This document shows positions 34,501 to 47,940 of a stretch of DNA of 64,000 bases, one piece after another. The notes beneath the pieces were generated by a model, which had not been told where the DNA came from, made no database searches, and saw nothing but the letters and a program-made list of their open reading frames with translations. Source of the DNA: Sipunculus nudus (taxonomy: Eukaryota > Annelida > Sipuncula > Golfingiida > Sipunculidae); the NCBI GenBank assembly GCA_026874595.1, contig CM049311.1, positions 34,513,176-34,577,175 of the forward strand, read 5' to 3'. Numbering within the stretch: the stretch's first letter is position 1; each line of letters begins with the position of its first letter. The translations under genes and the position numbers were made by a program.

Positions 34501-37500
34501 CTAGTGTAGGACTTATGATGTGTCAGTTTCAAAAAGATTCCTGCAATAATGTGGCCTTTGGCGCAAGATGAATGAAATCTCGAAATATCTCTATTCACGA
34601 GATATTTTACGAGATACTGCAAGACTTTAATAAAATCTTGTAGTACTTGTTAAATGCTACCTGATGCAAAAAACTAGATCACTCTAGCTTTAAAACTGAC
34701 AAAGTTAGAAAAATAAGACCCCTTTATTTCGAATATCCTGACTTTTCCCCCAAAATTTGTAACCATGGTTACGGCAAATTTGAGTCAGCTACACACCAGA
34801 TGACAGGCCTTGGAACGACGATTAAAATGAGCTATTGTTGAAGTAGATACGACTGAAAGTCACACAGATATGGAGAAAAAACCGTTTTAAGAAGTTTTGA
34901 CGAACTTGACCTTGACCTTTCACCTATATTAACCAAAAACAATAGGGCACCTAGAAATTATGTTTTCGAACATCCCTGTAAGTTTCAAGGTTATTGTTGC
35001 AAAATTGTGGCCAGGAGAGTGGTGACAAACAAACAAGAACCAGCAAGAAGGCGAATTTGAGGACAACTGACAAACAGACGGACACACTGACAAAGTGACT
35101 CAAGATTGAGTCCAGATGACTACTCCAGATTATGGAGACGACTCAAAGGAAGAAAAAAGCTACAGTCTATGTAACTGAGGTTTATAGTTTTGGAGATATT
35201 GCCAAAGCATGATATGTTGGGAGAGGTTCGAGTTCAGCGCCCCCTAGCGGCCATATTCGGAAAATGAAAAATTGGTTTCGAGATATTATTGTAAGACTTA
35301 AGATGTAATAGTTTCAAAAGGATTCTTTCAAAACTGTGGCCTGTAGAATGCTATATGTGAGACGCAAGAGCAAGCAGGCGAATTTGAGGACAACTGACAA
35401 ACAGACGGACACAATGACAAAGTGACACAACATTGAGACCAGATGACATTATCAGTTTATGGAGAAGACTCAGAGGGAAAAAATAAGCTATAGTTTATGT
35501 AATTGAGGCTTTGGGTTTTAGAGATATGGCCAATGTAATGATATCTGTGTGAGGGTCGTGTGCAGCGCCCCCTAGGAGCCATATTCAAAAAATAAAAAAT
35601 TATTTCGAGATACTAGTGTAAGACTTATAATATGTCAGTTTCAAAAAGATTCCTGCAATAATGTGGCCTTTGGCGCAAGATGAATGAAATCTCGAAATAT
35701 CTCTATTCACGAGATATTTTACGAGATACTGCAAGACTTTAATAAAATCTTGTAGTACTAGTTGAATGCTACCTGATGCAAAAAACTAGATCACTCTAGC
35801 TTTAAAACTGACAAAGTTAGAAAAATAAGATCCCTTATTTTCGAATATCATGACTTTTCCCCAAAAAATTGTAACCATGGTTACGGCAAATTTGAGTCAG
35901 CTACACACCAGATGACAGGCCTTGGAATGACGATTAAAATGAGCTATTGTTGAAGTAGATACGACTAATATTCACAAAGATATGAAGAAAAAAACGTTTT
36001 GAGAAGTTTTGACGACCTTGACCTTGACCTTTGACCTATTTTAACCAAAAACAATAGGGCACCTAGAAATTATGTTTTCGAACATCCCTGTAAGTTTGAA
36101 GGTTATTGTGGCAAAATTGTGGCCAGGAGAGTGGTGACAAACAAACTAGACGACCATAGGTCGAACGCTTGCCGGAATTCGGAAGTGAAACACAGACGGA
36201 CAGACAGAACATATTGTCGGTTTTCTATTAATGGAATGACTCTCAGGGACATTGCTGAGAATATGTGGCCCGTAGAATGACATATGAGACAAAAGAACAG
36301 GCAAGCAGACAAAGCTGACAACAAAAGACGAACAGACAGACATACTGACTTTGTGAGACAAGATTGACACCAGATGACATAAGCTAGTTATTGAGAAGAT
36401 TCAAAGGAAGAAAATGAGTTATAATTTATGTAATTTAGATTTATAGTTTACGAGGTATGGCGAATTAATGATATACTTGGGAGGCTCGACTGTAGCGCCC
36501 TCTAGCAGACATATTCCGAAGACGACAAATGCGTTTCGTATTATTAGTGTATGACATGAGATGTCTCAGTTTCAAAAGGATTCCAAGCTGTGGCCTGTAG
36601 AATGCTATGTGTAAGGCGTAAGAACCAGCGAGCAGGCGACTTTGAGGATAATGGACAAACAGATGGACACACTGACAAAGTGACAGAAGATTGAAACCAG
36701 ATGCCTTAATCAGGTTATGGAGAAGACTCAAAGGAAGAAAATAAGCTATAGCTTATGTAACTGAGGCTTTGGGTGTAGAGATATGGCCAATACAATGGTA
36801 TGTGTGTGAGTCATGTGCAGCGCCCACTAGTGGCCATATCCGGAAAAATGAAAAATTTATTTCTAGATATTAGTGTAAGACATAAGATGTAATAGTTTCA
36901 AAAGGATTCCGTCAAAACTATGGCCTACAGAATGCTATATGTGAGACGCAAGAGCCAACAAGAAGGCGAATTTGAGGACAACTGACAAACAGACGAAAAC
37001 ACTGACAAAGTGACTCAAAATTGAGTCCAGAGGACTTCTCCAGGTTATGGAGAAGACTCAAAGGAAGAAAAAAGCTACAGTTTATGTAACTGAGGTTTAT
37101 AGTTTTGGAGATATTGCCAAAGCATGATATGTTGGGAGAGGTTCGAGTTCAGCGCCCCCTAGCGGCCATATCCGGAAAATGAAAAATTGGTTTCTAGATA
37201 TTAGTGTAAGACTTAAGATGTAATAGTTTCAAAAGGATTCTTTCAAAACTGTGGCCTGTAGAATGCTATATGTGAAACGCAAGAGCAAGCAGGCGAATTT
37301 GAGGACAACTGACAAACAGACAGACACACTGACAAAGTGTCACAAAATTGTGACCAGATGACTACACTAGGTTATGGAGAAGACTCAGAGGAAGAAAATA
37401 AGCTATAGTTTATGTAATTGAGGCTTATAATTTTGGAGATATGGCCAAAATATGATATGTTCGGGAGGTTCGCATCCAGCGCCCCCTAGCGGCCCCATTC

Positions 37501-39955
37501 AAAAAGTGAAAAATCGATTTCGAGATATTAGTGTAGGACTTATAATATGTCAGTTTCAAAAAGATTCCTGCAATAATGTGGCCTTTGGCGCAAGATGAAT
37601 GAAATCTCGAAATATCTCTATTCACGAGATATTTTACGAGATACTGCAAGACTTGTAATAAAATCTTATAGAACTAGTTGTGCTACCTGATGCAAAAAAT
37701 TAGATCACTCTAGCTTTAAAACTGACAAAGTTAGAAAAATAAGACCCCTTATTTTCGAATATTATGACTTTTCCCCCAAAACTTGTAACCATGGTTACGG
37801 CAAATTTGAGTCAGCTACACACCAGATGACAGGCCTTGGAATGACGATTAAAATGAGCTATTGTTGAAGTAGATACGGCTAATAGTCACAAAGATATGAA
37901 GAAAAAATCGTTTTGGGAAGATTTGACGACCTTGACCTTGACCTTTCACCTATTTTAACCAAAAACAATAGAGCACCTAGAAATTATGTTTCTCATCATC
38001 CCTGTAAGTTTCAAGGTTATTGTGGCAAAATTGTGGCCAGGAGAGTGGTGACAAACAAACTAGACGACCATAGGTCGAACGCTTGCCGGAATTCGGAAGT
38101 GAAACACAGACGGACAGAAAGAACATATTGTCGGTTTTCTATTAATGGAATGACTCTCAGGGACATTGCTGAGAATATGTGGCCCGTAGAATGACATATG
38201 AGACAAAAGAACAGGCAAGCAGACAAAGCTGACAACAAAAGACAAACATACAGACATACTGACTTTGTGAGACAAGATTGACACCAGATGACATAAGCTA
38301 GTTATTGAGAAGATTCAAAGGAAGAAAATGAGTTATAATTTATGTAATTTAGATTTATAGTTTACGAGGTATGGCGAATTAATTATATACTTGGGAGGCT
38401 CGACTGTAGCGCCCTCTAGCAGACATATTCCGAAGACGACAAATGCGTTTCGTATTATTAGTGTATAACATCAGATGTCTCAGTTTCAAAAGGATTCCGT
38501 CAAAGTTGTGGCCTGTAGAATGCTATATGTAAGGCGTAAGAACCAGGAAGCAGGCGACTTTGAGGATAACGGACAAACAGATGGACACACTGACAAAGTG
38601 ACAGAAGATTGAAACCAGATGCCTTAATCAGGTTATGGAGAAGACTCAAAGGAAGAAAATAAGCTATAGCTTATGTAACTGAGGCTTTGGGTGTAGAGAT
38701 ATGGCCAATACAATGGTATGTGTGTTAGAGTCATGTACAGCGCCCACTAGTGGCCATATCCGGAAAATGAAAAATTCATTTCTAGATATTAGTGTAAGAC
38801 ATAAGATGTAATAGTTTCAAAAGGATTCCGTCAAAACTGTGGCCTACAGAATGCTATATGTGAGACGCAAGAACCAACAAGCAGGCGAATTTGAGGACAA
38901 CTGACAAACAGACGAAAACACTGACAAAGTGACCCAAAATTGAGTCCAGATGACTTCTCCAGGTTATGGAGAAGACTCAAAGGAAGAAAAAAGCTACAGT
39001 TTATGTAACTGAGGTTTATAGTTTTGGAGATATTGCCAAAGCATGATATGTTGGGAGAGGTTCGAGTTCAGCGCCCCCTAGCGGCCATATCCGGAAAATG
39101 AAAAATTGGTTTCGAGATTTTCGTGTAAGACTTAAGATGTAATAGTTTCAAAAGGATTCTTTCAAAACTGTGGCCTGTAGAATGCTATATGTGAGACGCA
39201 AGAGCAAGCAGGCGAATTTGAGGACAACTGACAAACAGACGGACACAATGACAAAGTGACACAAGATTGAGACCAGATGACATTATCAGTTTATGGAGAA
39301 GAATCATAGGGAAAATAAGCTATAGTTTATGTAATTGAGGCCTATAATTTTGGAGATATTTCCAAAACATGATATGTTGGAGAGGTTTGCACCCAGCGCC
39401 CCCTAGCGGCCGAATCAAAAAAATGAAAAATTGATTTCGAGATAATAGTGTAGGACTTAAAATATGCCAGTTTCAAAAAGATTCCTGCAAAACTGTGGCC
39501 TCCAGGGCAAGATTACTGAAATCTCGAAATATCTCGTTTGACGAGATATTATACGAGATATTGCGAGACTCTTAATAGAATCTTGAAGTACTAGGTGAAT
39601 GCTACCTGAAGCAAAAAACTAGACCTCTGTAGCTTTAAAACTGACAAATTTAGAAAAATATCAGCACTTTTCCCCAAAAATGCGTTACCATGGTTACCGA
39701 GTCAGTTATTGAGTCAGCTACACACCAATAGACAGGCCTTGGAATGACGATTAAAATGAGCTATTGTTGAAGTAGCTACGACTATTAGTCACAAAGATAT
39801 GAAGAAAAAAACGTTTTGAGAAGTTTTGACGACCTTGACCTTTGACCTATTTTAACCAAAAACAATAGGGCATCTAGAAATTATGTTTTCGAACATCCCT
39901 GTAAGTTTCAAGGTTATTGTGGCAAAATTGTGGCCAGGAGAGTGGTGACAAACAA
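31545..39955 (+). repeat. Satellite-like array: about 330 bp monomers in about 1.9 kb higher-order units
   Basis: Monomers share, in order, a CTCF-like CAGCGCCCCCTAGCGGCCAT, GAGATATTAGTGTAAGAC, TTTCAAAAGGATTC, a CTGTGGCCTGTAGAATGC string, CAACTGACAAACAGACGG, and GGAGAAGACTCA. Every few monomers a longer terminal unit adds an ATCTCG/CGAGAT palindrome pair, GTAACCATGGTTAC, TGACCTTGACCTTTGACC, and a GACGACC..GGTCG hairpin. Units at 36145-38058 and 38058-39955 repeat at 1914 bp; 31545-33450 is a third, and 33450-36130 a variant. All are in one orientation. Open frames here are repeat by-products. Confidence 0.85.
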
Positions 39956-40065
39956 ACAGACAGACAAACAGACATACGCAACTGAGTAATATGCTTGCCG
40001 AAATCTTTGATTCCGGCAAGCAACAAACAGACAGACAGACAGACAGACTAGACGACCTGAGGTCG
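39955..40065 (+). repeat. GACA tetranucleotide tract with CTTGCCGGAA hairpin
   Basis: ACAAACAGACAGAC runs flank a near-palindrome, GCTTGCCGAAATC, three bases, GATTCCGGCAAGC. The same module is reiterated at 51100-51250, 52440-52706 and 57064-57255. Confidence 0.8.
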
Positions 40066-40229
40066 AACGCTTGCCGGAAGTTACCGGAAATAAGACAGCG
40101 AAATAGATGGACAGTTACTAGGCAGACAGACAGGAAACATTTGGATCTGATCAGATGAAAAACCTCTATCATGGGGAAAACAGTAGCACATATGAATAAG
40201 GTCTTGCTGATTTTCAAAAGTCAAAGAGG

Positions 40230-40285
40230 AGTAGACAGAGAGACAGACAGAGAGACAGACAGACAGACGGATAGAGAGACATTAA
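40230..40285. repeat. AGAC microsatellite
   Basis: AGACAGAGAGACAGAC-type repeats over about 50 bp. The following 40300-42300 has no gene I can support. Two diverged copies of a GGGACGGGCTCTTT string with related sequence after it lie at 41018 and 41852, and a C run at 42099-42112. Confidence 0.8.
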
Positions 40286-42309
40286 TAGTGTTATTATTAG
40301 TAGCCATCCTATACAGGATAATCCATTTTTGGACAGAAATAAAAATAATGGAAGTCCAACTGAATCCTTGGCAGTTCTATTCTTGAGTGCTGGAAATAAG
40401 AAAAGCACTGAAAAAGAAACTTGAAGAGTTGAACGTCCAGAATGCCGAAATGCAAGCGAAGCCGCGTTCGTGTTAGACAGAGACCCGACCTCTGGGTAAG
40501 GGAGACGTGACCTTTCATTCCTGGACAAGCTAGGTGCCTATCTAGACCATCCTTTAAGGTCGCGGCTTAAATAAGGGCTGTCCTTGAAGAAAAAAGGTTA
40601 GCCGGTCAGCCTGCGTCCGGGAATTATAAAATTCCAAGAAGTCCTGCCCATCACGGATTAACTGTAATGTCCCCTTGGTGTAAGTTATCTGTTATGTGAA
40701 ATTTAATATATGTTAAAAAATTGGAATCTTTGGTTAAAAAAGGAAAGCGGTGATTTTTAAGGAGTCTGAAGTGGTAAGTAATAAGATAAAAAATTGTGAG
40801 GCCCTAGTTCCGTGGTGGGTTTGGACTTTATATATAAAAATATATTCTGGCATGAGAGAGGGGTGCTGTCAAATTTTTTGGCGCCTGCCGCACGTTTGTG
40901 AATAAAACGGTACACTTGACACGGGCGCGATGGAAATTTAAGAGGAAAGGTAGTAATCCCAAGCCGTAGTTGAGTTGTTTTGACCCCAGAGTTTGCAGTC
41001 CTAGCTGAAATAGGCATGGGACGGGCTCTTTTTTAAACCCGGAACGCCAGAAGAGGCTGGAGATTGAATGAAGGATTGGGCCATTTTTTTATCCGAAAAA
41101 CCTGGGAATTGACAATTAAAAAAAATGACAGGGACCTTCTCAGCCCGTTCCAGCTCAGGGAACGGTCATTAGAATATTGTCGGGAATCCATATTATCCTA
41201 CCTGTGGGCTGGGACGGTCCAGAAAACCGCAATTATACGGGTATCCATAAAATTGTATGTCAATTTTTGTCATTAATAAATACATATACATCTATAACGC
41301 GGACAGCTGGAGAATTCGCGGAGAATTCATCATGATGATTTTATTAAATGTGAGCAAAGGTACAATTTATTTTTTGTATCATATTTCCTTAAGAACCTGT
41401 AAATTTGATATCCTGCATGGTTTTGTTACGGTTTGCACAGTAAACTGTTGAAAAAATATATAGTGTTTAGCGTTTTCGTCTGATGTAAGATCGGTAGTCA
41501 ATGTTAGCTGGTGATCCAGATTGGTGTTAGTGGCAGTCCCACATTGTTTGCGCTGGTTATTATTTCGGTAATTTAACAGTGAATAAATGTCTTTAGAGTA
41601 ATATAGTGGTAGATTTTAAATGATTTTAACGTGTAATTAAAAGTATCATTGCATATAAAATCTCTCCGTGAATTGTCCGGGAATTCCCCGCGTTTACATA
41701 TAAACGCATTTACCAGCCGTATGAAAGTTTTTGTCCGCTTTCATAATGTTTGCCGTGCCCCGGACACAAATTTAAGACGAGATGGACTAAACCCCGCCCC
41801 GGTAGGATTGTTTGGACTCTGAAGAAACGAACCCTCGCAGGAAATGCGGTGGGACGGGCTCTTTCTTATTCGATGAACGCTCGAAAAGAGTGGTGAATGA
41901 TTGAAAAAATAGGGTCATTTTCACTGTCATCTTGAATAACGGAATAAATATTTTTTTTTTTTAATTCATAGAGACTTGGTCATCCAATAACAGCAGAAAA
42001 AAATGTTCTTTCAAATGTTGTGTGGTGTCCATTGTAGCCTCGCCCACCGCCGGGATCCAAAGAGAAGCCTGGATTTTACTGCAAAAAAAACACAAACACC
42101 CCCCCCCCCCCCAAAAAAAAACAAAAACAAAAAAACTTTTATTCATTTTATTTTTATTTTTTATTACTGGATGTAATTGAATATCATGGTTTATTTATAA
42201 AAAAATAAGATGCAATTCATTGAATGAAAAGAGATTTTATTAAATATATTGATACATGTTTATAACAGTTTGATATTTGATTTTTTTTTAATTTATAGAC
42301 AGACAATTT

Positions 42310-44150
42310 GTTACCTCAAATCTGTACTCATGGTCCAACATGCATGTATTTGGTGTTCTTAGACCCATTTTAGGGTGTATATCCATGATAACAAGATAAT
42401 ATTACCTCGTTCCCACCAGCAAACATTTCAAGCCCCCAGAAAGCTGATTTCAGCTGAGGACAGTATATGGCTTATTATACACAGGCAAATAGTGTTTTGG
42501 ACCGCCTCATCTCCACCAGACTCATCACACACACCTGGTTTGGCTATCATTGCAATCCATTTACACCCACTGGCTGGAATCTCAAAGCATTTGGTTCAAA
42601 TCCCACAGAAAAAAAATTAGGGCCAGTTTGAATTTCCAAATCTGGACACAGTGGACATAGTGATATACAGAAAAAATCCATTTTTTCCCCTCAAATCTGT
42701 ACTGATGGTCCCACAAACCTGGTTTTGGTGTCATTAGGCCCAGTTTAGTGTGTATATACAGGGAAACAAGATAATATTACCCTGTTCCCACAAACAAAAA
42801 TTTCATGCCCCCAGAAACCTGATTTCAGGCCAGTTTATGCTTATACACAGTGAAACAGGTTCTGGCCCCCCTCATCCCCACAAAACTCAACACACACTCC
42901 TGGTTTGGGTATCATTGCAATCCATTTACACCCACTGGCTGGCATCACCAAGCATTTGGCTCAACTCCCTCAGAAAAAAAATTAGGGCCAGTTTGAATTT
43001 CCAAATCTGGACACAGTGAACATAGTGATATACAGAGAAAATTCATTTTCCCCCCTCAAATCTGTACTGATGGTCCCACAAACCTGGTTTTGGTGTCATT
43101 AGGCCCAGTTTAGGGTGTATATACAGGGAAACAAGATAATATTACCCTGTTCCCACAAACAAAAATTTCATGCCCCCAGAAACCTGATTTCAGGCCAGTT
43201 TATGCTTATACACAGTCAAATAGGTTCTGGCCCCCTTCATATCCACAAAACTCAACACACACTCCTGGTTTGGGTATCATTGCAATCCATTTACACCCAC
43301 TGGCTGGCATCACCAAGCATTTGGCTCAACTCCCTCAGAAAAAAAATTAGGGCCAGTTTGAATTCCCAAATCTGGACACAGTGAACATAGTGATATACAG
43401 GGAAAATCCATTTTTTTTACCTCAAATCTGTAATGATGGTCCCAAAAACATGGTTTAGGTGTCATTAGGCCCAATTCAAGGTGTATATACAGGGAAACAA
43501 GATAATATTACCCTGTTGACACAAACAAGAATTTCAAGCCCCCAGAAACCTGATTTCAGGCCAGTTTATGCTTATACACAGTCAGATAGGTTCTGGCCCC
43601 CCTCATCTCCACAAAACTCAACACACACACCTGGTTTGGGATCATTGCAATCCATTTACACCCACTGGCTGGTATCTCAAAGCATTTGGCTCAACTCCAT
43701 CAGAAAAAAAATTAGGACCAGTTTGAATTTCCAAATCTGGACACAGTGAACATAGTGATATACAGATAAAATCCATTTTTCCCCCTCAAATCTGTACTGA
43801 TGGTCCCACAAACCTGGTTTTGGTGTCATTAGGCCCAGTTTAGGGTGTATATACAGGGAAACAAGAAAATATTACCCTGTTCCCACAAACAAAAATTTCA
43901 TGCCCCCAGAAACCTGATTTTAGGCCAGTTTATGCTTATACACAGTCAAATAGGTTTTGGCCCCCTTCATCTCCACCAGACTCTCCACAAACACCTGGAT
44001 TGGGTTTCATTGCAATCCATTCACACCCACTGGCTGACATCTCCAAGCATATAGCTCAACTTCTTCAGAAAAAAATATAGACCACTTTGAAGTTTATCAA
44101 ATCTGGTCATAGTGGTTTATGCAGAAATCAATTGTTCTGATCTCAAATCT
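42310..44150. repeat. 366 bp tandem repeat, five copies
   Basis: The string CTCAAATCTGTACTGATGGT (with small changes) recurs near 42317, 42691, 43057, 43421 and 43787, with a degraded sixth near 44139. Copies share GTGTATATACAGGGAAACAA, a CAGAAACCTGATTTCAGG string and CATTTACACCCACTGGCTGG. Inner copies are most alike. It is unrelated by eye to the modules on either side. The 60-96 codon open frames repeating along it are by-products. Confidence 0.9.
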
Positions 44151-44459
44151 GAAATAGTGGTCATAGAACATTGGTTGGTTCTTGTATGATTTTATTCAAT
44201 TTACAATCAATATGCAGGAAAACCTGGCATTTTATTTTACTTCAATACACCAACAATAAACAATCTAAGGACAAGTGAACAGGCTACCATACATATCTTA
44301 GGGAAAGGAAAACAGCAAAGGTTGTTTACATTGAGGACACATGGCAACCAGGTGGTTGGCGCTGGTCTGTGAAGCTTACGAAGCAGCAATCAAAGGAAGA
44401 CGATAACAACACAATAGAAGTCTTCTTCATGGGCCATCGCACACCCATAGAACACGGCT

Positions 44460-45900
44460 CCAACTGTCAAGTGTAATGCCCCTGCCGACATTTACTATCA
44501 CATACTGCCGCCACTTATGGTCACGGCAATAGGATGTACTTTTTTATTTGAAGAAAAAACGATCCCAGATTTGACGAAACTTACAATATAAACACATAAT
44601 GTGACCGAGAGTGTTAGACGCTATCGAATGCTGAAAACTAAAGGTCTTCAGCATTAAAATAACAGAATTATAGGCGTATCTTTGAATGGTCCCATGTTCT
44701 CGTTTGACAAGAAATGATGCGAGATATGACGAGATATTCAATTTTGTCACTTCAAACTAGTCAATAGAATCTTGAACAATAGAAAAATAAAATCTCTGGC
44801 ATTCAAATGACAGAGATATAGACATTTGTTCGAATTCTCGAATATTCTCGTTTGGCGGGAGATGGTACGAGATGTGGCGAGATATAAGTTATTATCTTGT
44901 TAAGCTCCCAAAACGCAACAAAATGCTGAAAACTGCTCCTCTTTAGCCGAAAAGGTGACCAAGTTATATGCATTTCTGTGAAATCTCGTAATTTCTCGTT
45001 TGACGGAAAACAGAGCGAGATTCTACGAGACTTGCAATTAACTGCATTAGTGGCAAGGGAATGCTACCTCATGCAGAAAACTAGACACTTGTAGTATAAA
45101 TATTAACAGAGATAGAAGCAAAAAACTTATTATTTTCAGATTGCCAAGTTTTACCCCAAAATTTGGTTACCATGGTAACAGCAGCGCAAAGCTACATGTA
45201 CGCAGGAATAAGCCGACGATCCTAGTTTCAGATAAGACAGTAAACATTGTGCCACGTTTAATATTTTTTTTGGTATTGCAGAAAAATGGTAAGTTGCAGT
45301 GTTTCCAGTACCACGCCCCCTGGTGGCTAATTTCAAAAAATGAAAAAACAAGTTCGAGATAATACAAAACAACAGAAAATATGTCACTTTCAGAACCTTA
45401 GCTGTAAAACTGCGACCTGTAAATCGTATTTAATGAAATCTCGAAAAGTCCCATTTGACGACACATGGCACGAGATTTTGCGAGACTTACATTAATTTCG
45501 CATAGAGCATATTAAATGCTACGCATTGCAAAAAACTAGGCCTCTCTAACTTAAAAAATGAGAAATTTGGAGGGAAATTTTCGAATTTTCTGATTTTCCC
45601 CCCAAAATACGTTACCATGGTAACCATTGACCGGAAAAATTTGCCAGCACTTGGAAAGCTAACATAGTGAGGAATAAAATGAGCTACAGATTATGCGGCT
45701 ACGATTATTATTGACGAAGATATGAAGAAAATAAAGATTTTAGGTTTTTTGGTGACCCTGACCTTGACCTTTGACCGATCATCACCAAAAACAATAGGCT
45801 CCGAGGAGAACAGATCTTACAGTTTATGTATAAGTTTCAGAGCGATTGCTTAAAAACTGTGGCCTGTAGCGCGTGTACATACAGACAAACAGACAGACAA
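44460..45900 (+). repeat. Diverged copy of the 1.19 kb unit Y and terminal module
   Basis: Carries the module marks in the usual order: CTGCCGCCACTT, TGCGAGATATGACGAGA, GTTACCATGGTAAC at 45166, CCACGCCCCCTGGTGGCTA at 45312, a second GTTACCATGGTAAC at 45611, then GACCCTGACCTTGACCTTTG near 45755. It looks older than the copies at 51-57 kb. From 44150 to 44460 nothing is recognised. Confidence 0.7.
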
Positions 45901-45904
45901 ACAA

Positions 45905-47940
45905 ACAAACTAGACGACCATAGGTCGAGAGCTTGCCGGACTTAAATGACAGACAGATGGACAAACAGGACAAACTGACGGTTTTCTATCAATTGAATGA
46001 CTTTTAAAGCGATTGCTGGAACGTTTGGCCTGTTGAACGACATATATCACACAAAAGAACATGAAATCAGACATAGCTCAAAACAGACAAATATACTGAC
46101 ACACCTGAGATAACAGACTACTAGTGAAGGTAGAGTTTATAATGTCGGAGATATGGCCAAAAAATGATATGGTGTGGAGGCTCTACCGCAGCATCCCCTA
46201 GCGGCCATATCCCAAAAATTAAAAATTTCTTTTGAGATATTATTGTAAGAAATGTTCCAAGATGTATATATTATTGTAAGAGATGTTCCAATTCCAAAAG
46301 GATTCCTTCAAAACTGTGGCCTGAAGATTGCTAACTGTAAGACGCAAGATCCAGCAATCAGGCGAAAATGAGGATCACTGACAAACAGACAGACATACTG
46401 AAAAACTGTGGCCTGAAGATTGCTAACTGTAAGACGCAAGATCCAGCAAGCAGGTGAAATAGAGGATCACTGACAAACAGACAGACATACTGAAAAAGTG
46501 ACACAAGAATAAGACCAGATGACTAACTCAGATTATGGAGAAGATTCAAAGGAAGACAATAAGTCATAGTGTTTGTAATTGAAGTTTATAGTTTTGTAGA
46601 TATGGCAAAGAAATATATATAGGGGAGAGGCGAGTGCAACGCCCCCCTTTTGGCAATATCCAGAAAATGAATAATCTGTTACTGTAAGATGTAAGATGTA
46701 ATAGTTTAACAAGTGACCCATGGGTCATGACTCTCAGCTGCCAAGCATGACCTGCCACATCATGGGCTGAGATTCACAACTTCCAGTCACATTTTGAAGA
46801 ACCAATTTGCCAATATGTTGAAATTTTCTACGACAACAGAAATATACATCACCTATGTCTGGTTAAAACACAGTGACTTGATGGTCTAAGGAAAAATGAA
46901 TGATTGTTAAGCTATCAGTAACTATTCCCATAGCTTTCTTGATACCTGTCAGTCTCAAAAGAAACACCATAAAGGGCAAATATAAGATAAAAAAAATAGC
47001 AAAAATCAAGGAAATCCATGCAAGAATTATTGAGAAACGGGTGCTTATAAATATGAAGTTTGAATCTAATTGAGTGATGCATAGATGTGGCATATGTGAA
47101 AGACTGAAGGTTTGGGTTGAACAGTTTCACTTGCAAAATGTTCACAACCATTTAGAATAATTAAGTAATGTGTCCTTGACCTTTGACCTTTTGAACTCGA
47201 CATCGATAGGCTTCTTCCCCTATTGGTAGGTAAGCCATATATGACAAATGGAAGGTATAGATTGAAAAGTTTCCTGAAAATGACTCCACACAAAAAGTGG
47301 GTGCAGTGAACTTGACCTATGACCTCAAAATCAACAGGTCTTTTCCCCTGTTGGCAGAGAAGCGATATCAGTGCTGGGAAGTTTGGAATGAAATGTCTAG
47401 CTTGAAATGTTTTCACAACTTTTTAAAAAAATTGGATCCTGTGACCCTGATCTTTGATCTTGTGACCTAAAAATCTATAGGATTCTTCTCCCTCTTAGTA
47501 GGTGAAATATATGTAAAAGTTCAAAGAATTGGGATGAAAGATTTGGCTTAAAATGCATCCACAGGCATTAAATAAAGGGACTCCTGTGACCTTGACCTTT
47601 GACCTGTTGACTTCAAAATAATTATGATTCTTCCCCTGTTGGTAGATGAGCTGTATGTGAAAGATGGAACGTTTTGGATGAAAATTTTAGCTAAAAGAAT
47701 TATTTATGGGGGGTGCATACACACCCTGTAACTTCGAGAATATAGGTCAGTGACCTAATTTCAGGTTTGCAAGGAGATCATTTTAGAACCTCTAAGACTA
47801 CATAGGGTTCATGACCCTAGCCCGTACAGTTACGATTTGTGCCCTGCTAACAGACGGACGGCCGGTCAGTAGGATGGACAGATGGAAGGACGACGGACAA
47901 AGACCCATCTCTATAGCCCAGCATGACTGAAACTCAAAAT
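45905..47940 (+). repeat. Segmental unit X, copy 1
   Basis: Nearly identical to 60003-62040 across about 2.0 kb with a few indels. Its first 0.8 kb is module sequence, including two near-identical 90 bp stretches (46310-46400, 46400-46490) containing GAAGATTGCTAACTGTAAGA. The rest is the inserted element B. Confidence 0.85.
46714..47905 (+). mobile_element. Tandem-core element B (relative of element A)
   Basis: Opens with GTGACCCATGGGTCATGAC and CTCAGCTGCC. It has four diverged repeats of about 142 bp at 47160-47700 (each TGACCTTGACCTTTGACC-like, then a TTCTTCCCCTnTTGGTAG string), one copy of the CTTCGAGAATATAGG block known from element A, and ends GATTTGTGCCCTGCTAACAG with a GACGGACGGCCGG tail. 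It interrupts a module after GATGTAATAGTTTAA. Confidence 0.65.

Noticed and set aside
44300-44350. A translated ILGKGKQQRLFTL string resembling a tyrosine recombinase segment
   Set aside because: Too short, no further catalytic motifs in any frame, and the region aligns with a decayed repeat unit.
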